From Hofstenia miamia (Eukaryota; Xenacoelomorpha; Acoela), in NCBI GenBank assembly GCA_004352715.1, contig SCFE01000014.1, positions 1,796,126 to 1,860,125 of the forward strand: 64,000 bases of DNA, read 5' to 3'. The position numbers and the translations under genes were made by a program. The notes beneath the pieces were generated by a model. It had not been told where the DNA came from and searched no databases. It was given only the letters and a program-made list of their open reading frames with translations. Of this stretch, positions 54,905-64,000 are shown one piece after another (the first letter of the stretch is position 1; every line of letters begins with the position of its first letter).

Positions 54905-55030
54905 ATAGTTGAGAACCTAGGAAAGCCTCAGAAATTCAACATCTTAGATGAGTCCTGGAACGTCAGAGAGAGAATAGTACAAGTAGACACCCCTACAAGT
55001 AACCAGCTCTATGAATTGGTGCCTAAGTAA
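54905..55030 (+). CDS. Candidate terminal exon beside a MITE, unknown protein
   Basis: Immediately after the MITE the plus strand encodes 'Ile-Val-Glu-Asn-Leu-Gly-Lys-Pro-Gln-Lys-Phe', then 'Asp-Glu-Ser-Trp-Asn-Val-Arg-Glu-Arg-Ile-Val-Gln-Val' and ends 'Glu-Leu-Val-Pro-Lys' with TAA at 55028-55030. About 41 codons of normal composition. An AG just inside (54908-54909) could be an acceptor, or the MITE may have inserted in the exon. The family is not recognised. Confidence 0.35.
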   Translation: MVENLGKPQKFNILDESWNVRERIVQVDTPTSNQLYELVPK

Positions 55031-55829
55031 ATAACTAATATAATTAGTGAGAAAGTTTAAGGAATGTATGCTTGCATATTATTTAACGCTATTCAGATAA
55101 ATTAATTTTTAATATTTATCTTATCTAAGCATGGCTTTGTAACATTTCTGCCTAGTTTCATGCAAAAACTACATTCTAAACAAAAGTTGTGAGAATTTTA
55201 GTTTTATCTTTTATTATCATTATATTTAGTATAGCTACAAAATTATCAACAAATTTGCAAAATCAACATTGCAATGATAAAAAATACTGCATATGCACAA
55301 ATTTGTTTCAATCAATACCAGCACAAACAGAAATACGACATTGATTCATATTTTGAAATGGCTGAACATGTCACATCCTGTCTCTTTAGTAGCACCTGTA
55401 CATTTAACCACAAATTAGTTGGCATCATACCTCTGTGAAAGCAACATGTATGTGTGCTTATTCATTTTTTACTAATATGCTAATGTACTGTGTCATAATT
55501 ATGTTTTTTAATTAGTATATCTATCAGCATATTACTTACAGGTCATGTTCTTCGACATGATAAAAAATACGCATGTTTCTACACACCTTGTATTACAAAT
55601 AGAAACACTTCGACAATTTTTAGCAAAAGGAAGCAAGCAATAAGTATTGTAATTTTAGACTTTTTTTATCTCATCAAAATTCTTTCATATTTTGTGCATC
55701 CAATTGCTCCTGCAAAGGTGGTAGCACTAAATAATTTCATGAAAAATACTCAGGAACAATATAGTTTGTGGAGATAGGTATACATTTCAAATTTGCATAG
55801 CTTAATAATTTATATTTAATTTTGTTTCA
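55031..55829. other. Empty AT-rich stretch
   Basis: No exon recognised. If the next element has terminal repeats, the left one should lie here, but none was found by eye. Confidence 0.4.
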
Positions 55830-57551
55830 GATTGGTAAATATGTCAGTCCGCAACAGTAATTTCTTTTATTTATTAAATGAAGCTGTGCAATCTGGTAAA
55901 ATTAAGTATTATAGTGATGAAAGCGCTAGAAACTGCCTACAAACAATGTTGAAGGATACTATGCCAAAAGATAAATTAAGCAATGTCTTAAGTTACTTTG
56001 TACAATAATTTTGTACAAAATGAAAAAAAAGTCAACAGAGTGAAAGAGAAATTTATTCAAAGAAATGATAATTGGCTTCAAATTGAAATCCATAATTGTC
56101 ATAAAAACAAGAAGAAGTTGGGCCGTCTTGATTTGAGTAATTTTGATGATGTCACCTGAAGGACTAAAAAAAGGAAAGCATCTGAACTCAGGTCAATGTC
56201 ACCAACAAAGCTGGTTTTTTGCTCCTGCGTCAGTATTACAAAAGGACATGGAGACTTTTCAAATAAGCTTAAAATATTCATGCAAACATTAAGATTTAAT
56301 TGATCACACAATTAAGAGAATTGTGTCATTTAGTAATTGTGATCTTACAAATATGACAAATGTAACTGCATATTTCAAAGTAGGATTTGATGGCAGAAGT
56401 ACACTTAATATTTACAAGCAAGTATCACCCAATAAATCTAACAGGAATCTTGCTCTTGAAAGTTACTTGTTCATTAGTTCACTAGTACCTCTTCAATTGA
56501 CTGGTGTTAACAATCAAAATGACAATATAACTATTTGGAAAAACTCAAAGCAATCTTCCACATCAATCCCATAAGGTTCCAGTATGCAAAAGAAACTACA
56601 GAATTAATTCAGTGAGAAGACAAATATTTGAAATCAAAGGAAGATGAGTTGCAGCCAACGAAGATTGGAGATGTTTACATACATCATAGTATATGTCTAA
56701 CCATGATTGATAACAAAGTTTCATCATGTTTTTTAAATGTTTCAAGGTCAATGCAGTGCTGCAGCTTATGCGGAGCCTTTCCAGTTCAGATGAATAATAT
56801 AAATAACATCAGAAATCGTAATGTTGATATTCAAGGACTAAGATTTGATTTGTCCACACTACATGCTTGGATAAGATGTATGGAGTGTTTACTTCATATA
56901 GCTTACAAAATTCAAATTCAAAGGTGGCAAGCAAGTTCTTCTGATGAAAAAAAGCAGTTAAGCAAACTAAGGTAAACATTCAACAAAGACTCAAAAATGT
57001 TCCTGGATTGGTTATTGATATGCCAAAAGCAACTGTTTCAGGCATTTTAAATGATGGAAACACAGCAAGAAGATTTTTCAAAAGTTCTACCCAAACATCT
57101 GAGATCTTAAATGTGGACCTGAAATTGATTGAAAATATTAGTGCAATTCTGTGTGCCATGTCTTGTGAAAGAAAGATAAATCTTTCAAATTTTGAGGATT
57201 TATGCAAGGAGGCTGTCAATATAATTGGTACTATATGCCTCAAATTTTACACAAAATATTTATTCATGGATCAATGATAATTCAAAGTTTCAGCATTCCA
57301 ATTGGATTATTATCAGAAGAAGCACAAGAAGAAAAAAATAAAAAATTCAAGAAAACTTTCCTGAAAAAAAACTAATGAGGATTTGATGAGACGACTTCTC
57401 TGTTCTTCTGACCCTTATATTAGTTCAGTTAGAAGACCAAAATTAAGCAAGTTAAAGGACCTACCTCCATTAACAATAAACTTTATAGAACGATAATTGC
57501 TGGTATTTGATAGAAAACTTGAATTATAAATGATTCAGTAATCATTATATC

Positions 57552-57560
<9 letters not shown>
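55830..57560 (+). pseudogene. RAG1/Transib-like DDE transposase, decayed
   Basis: After an acceptor ('attttgtttcag', AG 55829-55830) the plus strand holds a transposase in several frames. ATG is at 55841; a basic region with 'Lys-Lys-Leu-Gly-Arg-Leu-Asp-Leu-Ser' is near 56110. 'Phe-Lys-Val-Gly-Phe-Asp-Gly-Arg-Ser' has Asp at 56389-56391; 'Leu-Thr-Met-Ile-Asp-Asn-Lys-Val' has Asp at 56709-56711. A zinc-type Cys-Ser-Leu-Cys is at 56760-56771, 'His-Ala-Trp-Ile-Arg' near 56865, 'Asp-Gly-Asn-Thr-Ala-Arg-Arg-Phe-Phe' near 57055 and 'His-Lys-Ile-Phe-Ile-His-Gly' near 57250. 'Ile-Gly-Leu-Leu-Ser-Glu-Glu-Ala' has Glu at 57316-57318. This order of Asp, Asp, Cys-x2-Cys, Gly-Asn-x-Ala-Arg and Ser-Glu parallels the RAG1 core and Transib transposases. 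Stops and frameshifts show it is dead. Confidence 0.75.

Positions 57561-57582
<22 letters not shown>
57423..57582. repeat. Tandem copy 1, ending in (TA)n
   Basis: Contains the last codons of the RAG1/Transib-like frame and a following (TA)n tract. Repeated almost exactly after the single N at 57583. Confidence 0.9.
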
Positions 57583-57583
57583 N
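57583..57583. other. Single N join
   Basis: Sits between two near-identical 155-160 bp blocks, so it marks overlapping contig ends that were not merged. Confidence 0.9.
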
Positions 57584-57737
57584 GTTCAGTTAGAAGACCA
57601 AAATTAAGCAAGTTAAAGGACCTACCTCCATTAACAATAAACTTTATAGAACGATAATTGCTGGTATTTGATAGAAAACTTGAATTATAAATGATTCAGT
57701 AATCATTATATCATTATATATATATATATATATATAT
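57584..57737. repeat. Tandem copy 2, ending in (TA)n
   Basis: Duplicate of 57423-57582; very probably an assembly artefact. Confidence 0.9.
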
Positions 57738-57970
57738 TATTAGTTTTTAATTATGTCTTTTGTTTTGTTTTTTATACATCTTTATGTAGAAAATCAATAT
57801 ATGACATAGATAAGTTTGAATACATGTATTGTATTGGGCGTAACTTTCATTTTTAATATGTAAGATAACCCCATTTTTAGACTATGCACATATATGTTAT
57901 GTTATTTTCAACATATATCACTTTCATTGGTTGAGGAAGCATTTTTTGAGTACATATAGTTTAAATAAAC

Positions 57971-58190
57971 TCAATATATAATAATTTCGCCATTTTTAAC
58001 CTTCCTAATACTTTTACCAACAAATGGCATCTCTGGCCACCGTGCATAGTAGTTATTCTTTGAAGATGTTTGATGGAAAGATCAGCCTCCAATAGTGTCA
58101 GCAGACAAATGAGTACGCTGAATTCGTAGTTCAAAACCAATTGTGGCGTGTTTGAATATTTTACGATAATCTGTAACTTCGACAGCGTGA
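57971..58190 (-). pseudogene. Exon-like block, one stop, unknown protein
   Basis: Minus strand: an acceptor ('gctggaatttttgttag') opens at 58190 a frame of raised GC: 'His-Ala-Val-Glu-Val-Thr-Asp-Tyr-Arg-Lys-Ile-Phe-Lys-His-Ala-Thr-Ile-Gly', 'Phe-Glu-Leu-Arg-Ile-Gln-Arg-Thr', then TGA at 58082-58084 where Trp would fit, then 'Tyr-Tyr-Ala-Arg-Trp-Pro-Glu-Met-Pro-Phe-Val-Gly-Lys' to a terminal TGA at 57971-57973. Continuity across the stop suggests a recently broken 3' exon or a sequencing error. The family is not recognised. Confidence 0.4.
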
Positions 58191-58499
58191 CTAACAAAAA
58201 TTCCAGCTTGAATTAATAAATATTTTCTATCAAATTTGCTTTACTAAGTTAAATCATGTTGAAATCAGTACAGGGTAAATATGTTTACAAATCAGTACAG
58301 AACACGTTCCTAATCCTAACCCCCACCCCAAACCTAGTTATAATTCCTTCAGATCTGAATTAGTATAATAGACATATTTGTTAACTTTATGCATTCAACA
58401 TCAAATTTAATTGATTTTTTAATTTAACTTGACAATTATCTTTCTGATACTGTACATGAATGTTGCTAAATAGCGATTGTGATGCGTGATACGGAATAT
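58191..58499. other. Unassigned AT-rich stretch
   Basis: Nothing recognised apart from a C-rich patch at 58318-58332. Confidence 0.4.
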
Positions 58500-58940
58500 G
58501 AACACATGGAAAAATTTGAGCTGAGCGCCAGTCGACTAGGCCGCCGACATGTTTTAGGCCAGCCAGCCGCCTGAAAATTTAGGCGGCTGGGCCGATTGAT
58601 AACTAAAACTACTAAAACTATATCAAGACAAACGAAGTGTGTTATAAGAAGGAAACCGCATTTAATGTATTTGATGTGGTAGTGACGTTTAACATTGATT
58701 AGGTTGTGTCTTATTAATCAAATTGCCTGTAAGCGCATGATGAACCTTTTTGCAGATAAATCGTTTACTAATAATGTTTGCATAATATACAGTTTTTACA
58801 GGACTGTAGGCCCTACAGGGTTTCTTAAAAGAATATCATACAGTCTAATCCAGCTCAATAGATGTCGCTCAGCCGACTGTCACCGACGACATTTTTGGGT
58901 CTGTGCTGCCAATAGTAGTCGGCTGACGGCGGCACCCACC
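58500..58940. repeat. GCCGAC/GGCGGC-word element
   Basis: Two GC-rich clusters (58520-58593 and 58858-58938) rich in GCCG, GCCGAC, CAGCCG and their complements flank a plain AT-rich core. The shape matches the word-loaded MITEs elsewhere in this window. Exact ends are not defined. Confidence 0.45.
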
Positions 58941-59018
58941 TTTAGGAAAAATATATTTTTAAAACTTCAAGACAACTTCAATAGAAATTCATGCCAGTAT
59001 TCATTCGACGTTGTCAAC

Positions 59019-59549
59019 TTAACCCTATTTCCACTATTGTGACTTTTACGTAACAAACCACATTTCGAACAATTTTATCCAAGCCTGTTAAGAAATATTG
59101 AAATGCTTTGTTACATAGGCACATCTATGGGGTAGCGCGCGCTCATGTATTGTTGGAGATATGTGTTAAAACATGTGCTTATGCCTGAATTACATGCAAA
59201 TATGCATTTTTTATTGAGAAATCCGATTTTTGTAAAAATACTCAAATTATTTCCATATCTTGTGTTCAGATAATGAGGCGGTCTTATCCCAATGGGAACA
59301 ACAACTACCCTGAAATATTTTGCTTTTTGAAAGCAATCCGTGTGAATCCGCAAAGTCAGAGGTTGTCGGGTCCCCTGCCGGGGGCTGAGTCAAATAGAAA
59401 ATTTTTGACTAAAAAAAGAGGAGACAATTTTTTAGGTTGTGATGTTTTTAGATTTTATATATCTTCATTATTTCGTGAGTCATAAGCGTTTAAATTTTTT
59501 TGTTGAAATCATCACCGATTTTGAAAATTTCTTAGTGGAAATAGGGTTA
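59019..59549. mobile_element. TTAA-flanked MITE (piggyBac-type), 531 bp
   Basis: Left end TTAACCCTATTTCCACTA at 59019; the right end reverse-complements to CTAACCCTATTTCCACTAAG at 59549, so one TTAA has decayed. Same family as 21481-21926 (opposite orientation) and 9955-10475. The inner part contains an extra GC-rich 'gggtcccctgccgggggctg' near 59369 not seen in the other copies. No transposase. Confidence 0.75.
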
Positions 59550-61100
59550 GAGTTTGCAATAACACGTGTTTTCGAACTTGTTAAAAAGCATACATCACAA
59601 CAAGCTATGCATACCCATTTTGTAAATGTCATTATTCACGATCGCCAGTGATTTTTATGGGGCTGCAATCGGGAGGCTTTGATGGCCAAGCAAAAATTCG
59701 TCGCTACCAAACCTGAATGTGCAAGTTCATTGTTTTCCTAAAAAAATTTCTCCACATTTCACAACTGGAACTAAATATTGCTGTAGTGATTCCATGTATG
59801 ACTGTGACACAAGCGTCTTTAATATCCATAATGTTAATTTGCGTAAAAATACTCCAACACTATCTGACAACCAAAAGAAAGTCTGAATAATATACCAATG
59901 GTGTTTTGCATCGATCCCCAACCCCCCCCCTATTTAAATCCGATTTTTTCATTAAAGTACAAAGCTGGTGATATCAAATCGTCACTCATACTTGCTCTGT
60001 AAGTGCCACTCATTGAACAGTGTGAGATTCTCTTGGTGGTAGGTTGGTCTTGAATGAGCCTTTATTTGTAGTTCTCACTGAGCTGTTCAGTTGGAAGCTG
60101 TTATATTCATACCAGCAGGAAAGTGCCCCTGCACATTCAGGTTTGATTGTGAAGAATTTTTTTGAGAGTAATAAAATTCAAAGTTGGTCATTAAATTCTT
60201 GCTACCAGGAACTTATTCAGAAATTTTTGATGGGGGACATCTCAATTTTCATTAAGTTTAGTGTTCAATTACGTGACTGGTGCCTCTAAAAACTGTCAAA
60301 ATAATAAAAAATTTCATTTAAATGCATTTTACCTCAGTAGTTGTTAATTTTTTAAAATTGATCATGAAAAACATTGTTTTTTTCTGGTTCGGTTTCGGTT
60401 TGAGGGAAAATCTCGGTTTCGGTTTTTTTCTGTATACCGCCGAGCCGTAAAGCCCTCTTATGGAATTCTTTAACATATTTCTCGATTTTATATAACTTAC
60501 GAGAACACTTTTTTCATTACATTTAACTTAAACATTGTCATCCTTTTTTATGAAATCACTAAAAACATTGTTATTGATAGGGTTAAACATAAAATTTTTG
60601 TCTTTCCAGATTATATGTGAGTATTTGTCTTTTGTCGTCAGCTCTCTATGTGTCACAGAAATAGGTGAGAATTTGCTAAGAATCTTTCTTCATTCACTGT
60701 GGGGAAACTTTGTTTCCTTCTAGAGTAAGAGCAGTGGTGCATCTATGAGGTAGAAAAGTGCGACCCATAACGCGTTTTTAGCCTTATTCTATGCAGTAGT
60801 AATGTATAGATTCAATCATTGGAAAATTTTTTGAAAAACTGAGATTATTGTTTTGAAATTCGTACTCACATTTTCTTTTTTAAGATTCCACTCTCATATA
60901 TTCCCGGAAAAACGTAGTAATCTCCGCTCAGCATTAACAATATACTAGGTAAAAGTTTAAACTTATCAATTGATTATTCTAAGTATATTAAGTAATTAAT
61001 TTTATACATTTACTATTCCTGTTATGACCATGTAAAGCAGCAAGGTACAAGAAATATATTGTCGTAAATAATGGTGAAAATAACAAACAAAATGTGCTTC
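59550..61100. other. Mostly empty stretch
   Basis: No gene recognised. A patch with repeated GGTTTCGG words at 60384-60430 resembles the word-rich MITE flanks, and 'cagtggtgcatc' at about 60733 resembles a CAG-type end. Confidence 0.4.
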
Positions 61101-61340
61101 CTAAGGATACCAATCAGGATGTATTTCGAAGTGCCTTCGATATTTTGGTTTAACGTCATTATAAAAAGATTGCGTGCAATGATATTCGGGTGATTCATGT
61201 GAAGGTAAATGATGCCATGATTGATGTTCCTCTTTCTTTGCTCTTGTGTTGGGACTTAAAAGCCTCAAGCGTCGAGTCTTTAGGAGCTTGATTGCATCAT
61301 GACAATCCAAACCATCAAGATTTTGTGGCCTAAATGCCAT
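61101..61340 (-). CDS. Short conserved-looking protein or 3' exon, unknown
   Basis: Minus-strand frame of 79 codons ending in TAG, with protein-like composition unlike AT-rich noise: 'Phe-Arg-Pro-Gln-Asn-Leu-Asp-Gly-Leu-Asp-Cys-His', 'Lys-Thr-Arg-Arg-Leu-Arg-Leu-Leu-Ser-Pro', 'His-Gln-Ser-Trp-His-His-Leu-Pro' and the end 'His-Pro-Asp-Trp-Tyr-Pro'. His, Tyr, Trp and Pro are frequent. The ATG at 61340 may be a true start, or an AG 11 bases inside it may be an acceptor, making this a terminal exon. The style, short, basic and Pro/Tyr/His-rich, recalls ciliary microtubule-associated proteins, but I cannot name it. Confidence 0.5.
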   Translation of the reverse strand: MAFRPQNLDGLDCHDAIKLLKTRRLRLLSPNTRAKKEEHQSWHHLPSHESPEYHCTQSFYNDVKPKYRRHFEIHPDWYP

Positions 61341-62203
61341 TACTCAATTTTGAAATATCATGGTTATAATACAGGAAATTATTTTACTCTTTCCACAAAG
61401 TGACTAAAGTGAGCTCTAATGCAAAAAAAGTTTTATCTCTGAGTTTCGCCTTCGTTTGCAAAGTCGTTGATGTAACTGAGAAAATTTTTAGTGTTTTCTA
61501 AAAAGTTTCCTTGCCTCTATGCATTTAGTCTCATTCAATGCAAATAAAAATGTAATACGTTGTATTAAAAGTACATTTAACTCTAAAAAAACTAAATATT
61601 TTAGTTAAAATTGAAGCAATTTTTTTGTTCTTAAAAGTAAACCTCGAATTAAGTAATTACAAGTTTTGTAGTTGAGAACTAAAATATCTCTTGAAAAATG
61701 CTGTTATTTCTAAAATGCAATTATAAAATGTAAATCAATACAAAATAATTTTAGGTTAGTTTAATTTATAAGCTCCACGTTCATTTAAGCATTGTAGTCA
61801 GTCCCGATAGCCAAATGTGAAACGATAATGCAACTTCTTTTATATTATTTTAGTAGCTGTTGTCTATCTAACTTCAAAAAAACAATGCATATATTACATA
61901 AAATGCGTTAATGCGCTCTTTTTTGTATTCAGGACATAGCACTAAATTCCTAATCATACCATGTAATGATATCTTGCCAAAATATGTTTTGTAATTCCAA
62001 AATTTCTATCATTACAACTTGAAATAAAAACAATTATATTTCTGAAAAATGAACTTCCACATCTGGTCACATCTAACAAACGATTTAAAAAATTTAAATC
62101 GAGACAAAAATTCAGAGATTCAACATTTCAAATTCCTAAGAATATAAATTAAATTCGAGATTTGCATGTTTACTTATGAATAAAAATTGAAAAATATTCA
62201 TAC
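61341..62203. other. Empty AT-rich stretch
   Basis: Intergenic or intronic between two minus-strand exon candidates; nothing else recognised. Confidence 0.4.
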
Positions 62204-62361
62204 TTAATTGCAGCCTTAGGTTTTGCAATATCCTTAAGAAATTTCTTGATCACCTTTATGTCGTCTTCTTTTGCATCTCTAATCCAATTAAGTGCATCCT
62301 GTTTGGATTCTACTTTGAATACATTCTGCAATAACTCTAAATCCTTATCACTGAAAGACAT
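62204..62361 (-). CDS. Candidate first exon, charged helical protein
   Basis: Minus strand from ATG 62359-62361: 52 codons ending at AA|GTATGA (GT at 62202-62203), phase 2. The peptide is strongly protein-like and amphipathic: 'Met-Ser-Phe-Ser-Asp-Lys-Asp-Leu-Glu-Leu-Leu-Gln-Asn-Val-Phe', 'Ala-Leu-Asn-Trp-Ile-Arg-Asp-Ala', 'Lys-Val-Ile-Lys-Lys-Phe-Leu-Lys-Asp'. No signal peptide or membrane helix, so a cytoplasmic protein is likely. The 61101-61340 frame lies 0.9 kb downstream on the same strand and could be its last exon, but the join was not demonstrated. Confidence 0.5.
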
Positions 62362-63000
62362 TGCTTCAATGATTTAGAGATAACATTCAATTGTTATAGA
62401 CTATTGAAACTTGGCAGGCTAGTATGTTGTAAGATTGAAAGATTTAGATCGCTACTTAATCCCTTGTAATCACAGAATAACATGCTATCTAAGATTGAGA
62501 ATTGTTTGTTTCGTGACTACATAATAAATAACAGAATTATTTAAGTGCATCAAACTTATTTTAGGGAAAATGTAAATAACTAATGATACTTAGTTACTAA
62601 AATAATGCAAGTACTAGGAACTATAGGATGGTCAGGGAGACACGGACTCCTGACAATATTATTAGCACAGTAAGGGTCCCTGAGAAAAACAATTATGCCC
62701 GATTAAATACTTAGACTATGGCCGCCATCCACCTGAACCCACAATAACAATCATGACATTTGAAACCTTTCTTACTTAAATATAATCCATCAACATTTAT
62801 TAACATACATATAGATTCAAAGGTTTTAAAAATATAACTTGAATACCAAACGAAAAAATTACTTTAGAAAAAGCTAGTGCCTCGCAACCAAGGTAATTTA
62901 GGCGGCCATTGTAGATCATAAAAAGTATTCTATATTCAGGCAGGCATGGACTTGCACCGTGAAGAGAAAGTAGATGGTTTATTTGCAATATGAATTATAT
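62362..63000. other. Intergenic stretch
   Basis: No gene recognised between the minus-strand exon and the (TA)n tract. Confidence 0.4.
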
Positions 63001-63030
63001 TATATATATTATATATATATATATATATAT
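63001..63030. repeat. (TA)n microsatellite, mariner target
   Basis: TA-rich tract directly abutting the mariner end; mariner elements insert at TA. Confidence 0.9.
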
Positions 63031-64000
63031 GGTGTTCATAAAAGTAACCGGACGATTTCAAAAACGTCTTACGCATTGTAATTTAAATTTAAAACGTGCA
63101 AGTATACTTTTACATATATATCAGAATCTGCGATTTATTTTTTAGTTTCAATGTATTATTTACTGACCATTAGTCTTGGTTCTAATCTTGTTCATCATAC
63201 ACATGCACACATGCACAATTGCACACGCGCTCGTACACACTTAAATAACAGTGTCTTGCCTGCTTCGTTGATTGGTTACTGTCTTTTGTTTTGCTTCGAT
63301 CCGCAGCGCTTGCCTGGATGTGAGTCAACCTGTTTAGTGTGCGTTTTCATTTCTAACGACATTAAATCATGAGCAGGTTAAGCCTCTCGGAGAGAGTAGA
63401 AATTGTGGAACTCTATTTTGAAAATGGACGATCTTCAACTGAGGTGCAAAGAAAGTGGTCTACAAAGTACGGTCGTCGTAGACGGATCCCACGTCGAGAG
63501 ACAATTAACGAAATTATCAATCGCTTTCATGAAACAGGCAGCGTCACTGACCGATCACGATCTGGGAGGCCGTCGAATGAAGAGGCTGTGGAAGCAGTTG
63601 GAGAAATGATCCAAGAAAATCCATCATTGTCTCTGCGTCAAATCTCCAAGCAAGTTGGTCACTCAACGTCATTTGTGCACAATGTCTGTCGACGAATACT
63701 GAAATTGTATCCCTACCGCGTTCAACTTTATCATGCGCTTCAGCCCAGCGACCACGCTAAACGCATTTCCTTCTGCAAATGGATTCGCGAGAAAGTGTCG
63801 GATGACGAGAACTTTCTTTCAAAAGTGTTTTTCAGTGATGAAGCACTTTTTGGCTGAACGGCTATGTCAATAGCCAAAACTATCGCATTTGGGGCACGGA
63901 AAATCCTCATGAGTCGGTGCCCAAATCCTTACATTCAGAGCGACTGACAGTTTGGGTGGCTGTTTCAGAGAGACGACTCATTGGGCCTTTCTACCGCACA
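63029..64000 (+). mobile_element. mariner element, running off the window
   Basis: The left end after TA reads 'tggtgttcataaaagtaacc' from 63030, a typical mariner-like terminal repeat; the transposase frame begins 340 bp inside. Between them is a CA-rich patch (63197-63240). The right end lies beyond the window. This is the best-preserved DNA transposon here. Confidence 0.8.
63369..64000 (+). pseudogene. mariner-like (DUF4817-type) transposase, one frameshift
   Basis: ATG 63369, intact for 162 codons: first helix-turn-helix ('Ser-Glu-Arg-Val-Glu-Ile-Val-Glu-Leu-Tyr-Phe', 'Arg-Arg-Glu-Thr-Ile-Asn-Glu-Ile-Ile-Asn-Arg-Phe'), Gly-Arg-Pro linker, second helix-turn-helix ('Ser-Leu-Arg-Gln-Ile-Ser-Lys-Gln-Val-Gly'), then 'Val-Phe-Phe-Ser-Asp-Glu-Ala', the first catalytic Asp. 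Right after, in the T run at 63846-63851, a one-base loss shifts the frame and TGA appears at 63855-63857. In the next frame the protein continues at once ('Trp-Leu-Asn-Gly-Tyr-Val-Asn-Ser-Gln-Asn-Tyr') to the window end. The two later acids are outside. Either a young pseudogene or a homopolymer sequencing error. Confidence 0.85.

Noticed and set aside
59111-59485. Frames of 70-80 codons inside the TTAA-MITE
   Set aside because: The other two copies of the MITE do not preserve them, so they are not genes.
1-64000. CRISPR arrays, operons, bacterial genes, rRNA
   Set aside because: None found; repeats are microsatellites and transposon ends, and coding signals are eukaryotic with introns.

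Overview
This is AT-rich nuclear DNA from an invertebrate animal. The signs are GT-AG splice sites next to short reading frames, a rhodopsin-type receptor exon, long intergenic stretches, many (TA)n and (TTA)n microsatellites, and a dense layer of dead transposons of purely eukaryotic families. The lineage cannot be fixed from the sequence; the mix of Tc1/mariner, piggyBac, RAG1/Transib-like, hAT-like, R4/Dong-like and jockey/CR1-like elements would fit a cnidarian, a tunicate or another invertebrate. There are no operons, prokaryotic genes, CRISPR arrays or recognisable tRNA or rRNA genes. Five runs of N (13256-14255, 15927-16059, 18851-19737, 37207-38206, 46748-46806) and three single Ns (31194, 44575, 57583) break the assembly.

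Layout. 1-5000: remains of two LINE copies, then a Tc1-like transposase split by a 1.4-kb element whose flanks carry a near-perfect 9-bp target duplication. 5000-18800: mostly empty, with a candidate receptor first exon (7167-7295), a terminal exon ending in a CaaX-type tail (7957-8053), a TTAA-MITE (to 10475), a sequencing-adapter-like 18-mer (9198-9215) and a single-pass membrane exon (17422-17666, minus). 19738-21926: (TTA)n, a LINE scrap, an R4/Dong-like retrotransposon fragment and a second TTAA-MITE. 22519-23304: the clearest multi-pass receptor exon (minus). 24011-26433: a piggyBac element with both ends preserved. 27000-32200: GC-rich-word MITEs, an apparent haplotype duplication and an LTR-like promoter block.

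32751-33659 (minus) is the best intact gene: a single-exon type II membrane protein resembling a glycosyltransferase. A broken inverted copy lies at 38775-39117. Between them are a mariner relic, a LINE 3' end and a larger R4/Dong-like copy with a restriction-like endonuclease domain. 42640-46747 holds a TATA-bearing partial gene with in-frame peptide repeats, then Tc1 and mariner pieces. 51020-53780 is two LINE reverse transcriptases in tandem on the minus strand. 55830-57560 is a decayed transposase with the RAG1/Transib signature. The window ends in short candidate host exons (57971-58190, 61101-61340, 62204-62361) and an almost intact mariner element that runs off the edge.

The genes do not form a pathway. 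The window is best read as sparse single exons of host genes in a transposon graveyard. Its most unusual theme is a series of short CAG-ended or similar elements, each loaded with its own short GC-rich word repeated near its ends.
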